DNA from: Haloferax massiliensis
GTDB lineage: Archaea > Halobacteriota > Halobacteria > Halobacteriales > Haloferacaceae
Length of the DNA: 64,000 nucleotides
Assembly (NCBI RefSeq): GCF_001368915.1
Contig: NZ_CSTE01000001.1
Coordinates: forward strand, 261,364 to 325,363
Direction: 5' to 3'
Part shown: one piece after another, positions 62,999 through 64,000 of the stretch
Layout of the letters: each line of letters opens with the position of its first letter
How positions within the stretch are numbered: position 1 is the stretch's first letter
Program-made: the position numbers and the translations under genes
The notes under the pieces: model-generated
The model's input: only the letters and a program-made list of their open reading frames with translations
Told to the model about the DNA's origin: nothing
Database searches by the model: none

Positions 62999-63883
62999 TC
63001 AGGCCGTTCGCGGAAGCGAGACGGTGACGACGGTCCCGTGGGCCTTCGGTGTCGAAATGTCGAGCGACCCGCCGGAGGCGTCGACGATGGCGCGGACCAG
63101 CCAGAGGCCGACGCCGCTGGTGTGCGAAAGCGGCGTCTCCGACCCCGAAAGCAGGGCCTCGCGCTCGGCGTCCGGGATGCCGGGACCGTTGTCGGTGACG
63201 GTCACGCCGACGACCTCGCCGAGTTGCCAGACGGCGACGTGAATCTTCGGCTCGTCGCAGTCGGCGTGGACGACGGCGTTGTCGAGCAGTTCGGCGATGC
63301 TTCGCGGGAGCGCCGGGTGCGCCCGCACGGTGAGCGTCTCCGGCGAGGTGACGGAAACCCGCACCGCAGAATGCTCGATTTCGAGGTCATCGACGGCGTC
63401 GGCGACCGCACACGAGAGGTCGACGTCGACCTCGTTCCCCTCCGCGAGTTCGACGGTCCTGAGGAGCGCGACCTCGTCGCTCACCTCCACCAGTCGGTTC
63501 GCTCGGTGTCGAATCGCCTCCACGGGGTCGGTGTTCGCGTCCGCGTCGTCCCGCGACTCGACCAGTTCGGCGTAGCCGAGGATGGCGGTGCAGGCGTTCC
63601 TGATGTCGTGTCTGAGGATTCGATGGAGGACGCTCGTGTGCGCGAGCGTCGACTCCAGCCGTTTGGAGGTCCGGTTCAGTTCGGTCTGACTCCGGTCGAC
63701 GAGGGCGTACACCAACAGCGCCGACAGGCCGACGAACAGCCATCCCTTCGCCGTCTGGATGAGCTCGTGGTTCGGAAGCCCCTCCACGAGACTGTCGCTC
63801 GTCGCGACCCAGAGGAAGCCGAAGGCGGCGTAGATGAGCGCCACTCGCCACGGGGACAGGTCGAACGGCGCGTCACCACTCAT
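62999..63883 (-). CDS. membrane sensor histidine kinase
   Basis: 294 residues. Two membrane helices (about 10-27 and 45-63) are joined by a short loop, so there is no large sensor. The HisKA region has VLHRILRHDIRNACTAILGYAELV with the phosphorylated His; the ATPase domain has LLDNAVVHADCD (N box), VTDNGPGIPDAE (G1) and SGVGLWLVRAIVDASGG (G2). No response regulator is adjacent in the window. The input may be membrane or redox state. Confidence 0.9.
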   Translation of the reverse strand: MSGDAPFDLSPWRVALIYAAFGFLWVATSDSLVEGLPNHELIQTAKGWLFVGLSALLVYALVDRSQTELNRTSKRLESTLAHTSVLHRILRHDIRNACTAILGYAELVESRDDADANTDPVEAIRHRANRLVEVSDEVALLRTVELAEGNEVDVDLSCAVADAVDDLEIEHSAVRVSVTSPETLTVRAHPALPRSIAELLDNAVVHADCDEPKIHVAVWQLGEVVGVTVTDNGPGIPDAEREALLSGSETPLSHTSGVGLWLVRAIVDASGGSLDISTPKAHGTVVTVSLPRTA

Positions 63884-63934
63884 GTCGGAGCAATACTCAC
63901 AAACGCTGATGAGTCCGTCGGTCAGCGCGGAGTC

Positions 63935-64000
63935 TCAGAAGACGGATTCGCTCTGCCCGTAGGCCGCGACCGTGACGGCGGTGGTGTAGCCGTCGCCCTC
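63935..64000 (-). CDS. C-terminal fragment of an unidentified protein
   Basis: Twenty-one residues ending in AAYGQSESVF and a TGA (63935-63937) are open to the end of the window on the minus strand. The peptide (EGDGYTTAVTVAAYGQ) is beta-like. It is the tail of a gene upstream on that strand; no family can be named. Confidence 0.5.
   Translation of the reverse strand, partial: EGDGYTTAVTVAAYGQSESVF

Overview
The window is chromosomal DNA of a halophilic archaeon, very probably a Haloferax close to H. volcanii. Grounds seen in the sequence: high GC with strong GC3 bias, very acidic proteins, Tat-dependent lipoproteins (twin arginine plus LAGC/TAGC lipobox), a PGF-CTERM surface protein, and start codons that often sit 20-35 bases after a TATA-like element with no Shine-Dalgarno (leaderless mRNAs). 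Grounds from recalled literature: the gene order volactin, CetZ5, arcS, tgtA, trmY, sppA, aceA/aceB, pus10, rnhB, secD/secF, pgi, a CdpB2-type PRC-barrel gene and infB matches one contiguous H. volcanii block read in descending locus number. No database search was possible, so species is inferred.

Layout. 1-4.4 kb: gene tail, DUF502 membrane protein, small membrane protein, PRC-barrel protein, pentapeptide-like repeat protein. 4.4-8.8 kb: cytoskeletal block with volactin (actin-like) and CetZ5 (tubulin-like), separated by an opposite-strand zinc-ribbon protein and followed by a pseudo-receiver protein. 8.8-9.7 kb: gene-poor, AT-richer stretch. 9.7-22.6 kb: small regulators, archaeosine synthase ArcS, a five-repeat PGF-CTERM surface protein, serine acetyltransferase, an APC permease paired with a peptide-type binding lipoprotein, ArsR-like regulator plus small membrane protein, and TgtA. 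22.8-30.8 kb: a chemoreceptor with a small membrane partner, SLC13-type transporter, CPBP protease, NUDIX hydrolase, methyltransferase, CspA. 30.8-41.5 kb: a Tat lipoprotein with a displaced 3' frame, an iron-type ABC binding lipoprotein under a DtxR-like palindrome, tRNA-Pro(CGG), TrmY, an ABC exporter, the SppA/DUF4350-like pair and an ABC-2 exporter pair. 41.6-44.4 kb: glyoxylate-bypass operon (small ORFs, aceA, aceB) behind an AT-rich repeat region. 44.6-53.3 kb: DUF4112 protein, pilin-like Tat lipoprotein, EamA exporter, Pus10, RNase HII, SecD/SecF. 53.4-64 kb: GNAT, a three-gene overlapping operon (CDP-alcohol phosphatidyltransferase, frameshifted PHP phosphoesterase, VTT membrane protein), Pgi, CPBP protease, Nob1, CdpB2-type PRC barrel, IF-2, sensor kinase and another gene tail.

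Functional themes. Four tRNA modification enzymes form two pairs: TgtA then ArcS make archaeosine at position 15; Pus10 then TrmY act at position 54. Envelope and division functions recur: volactin, CetZ5, two PRC-barrel proteins, SppA, SecDF and several lipoproteins. Iron regulation is suggested by a perfect palindrome at the promoter of the iron-type binding protein and by a second copy of the same core pattern near position 1.7 kb. No insertion sequence, CRISPR array, rRNA or prophage was seen. Two coding sequences carry frame disruptions that need raw-read confirmation.
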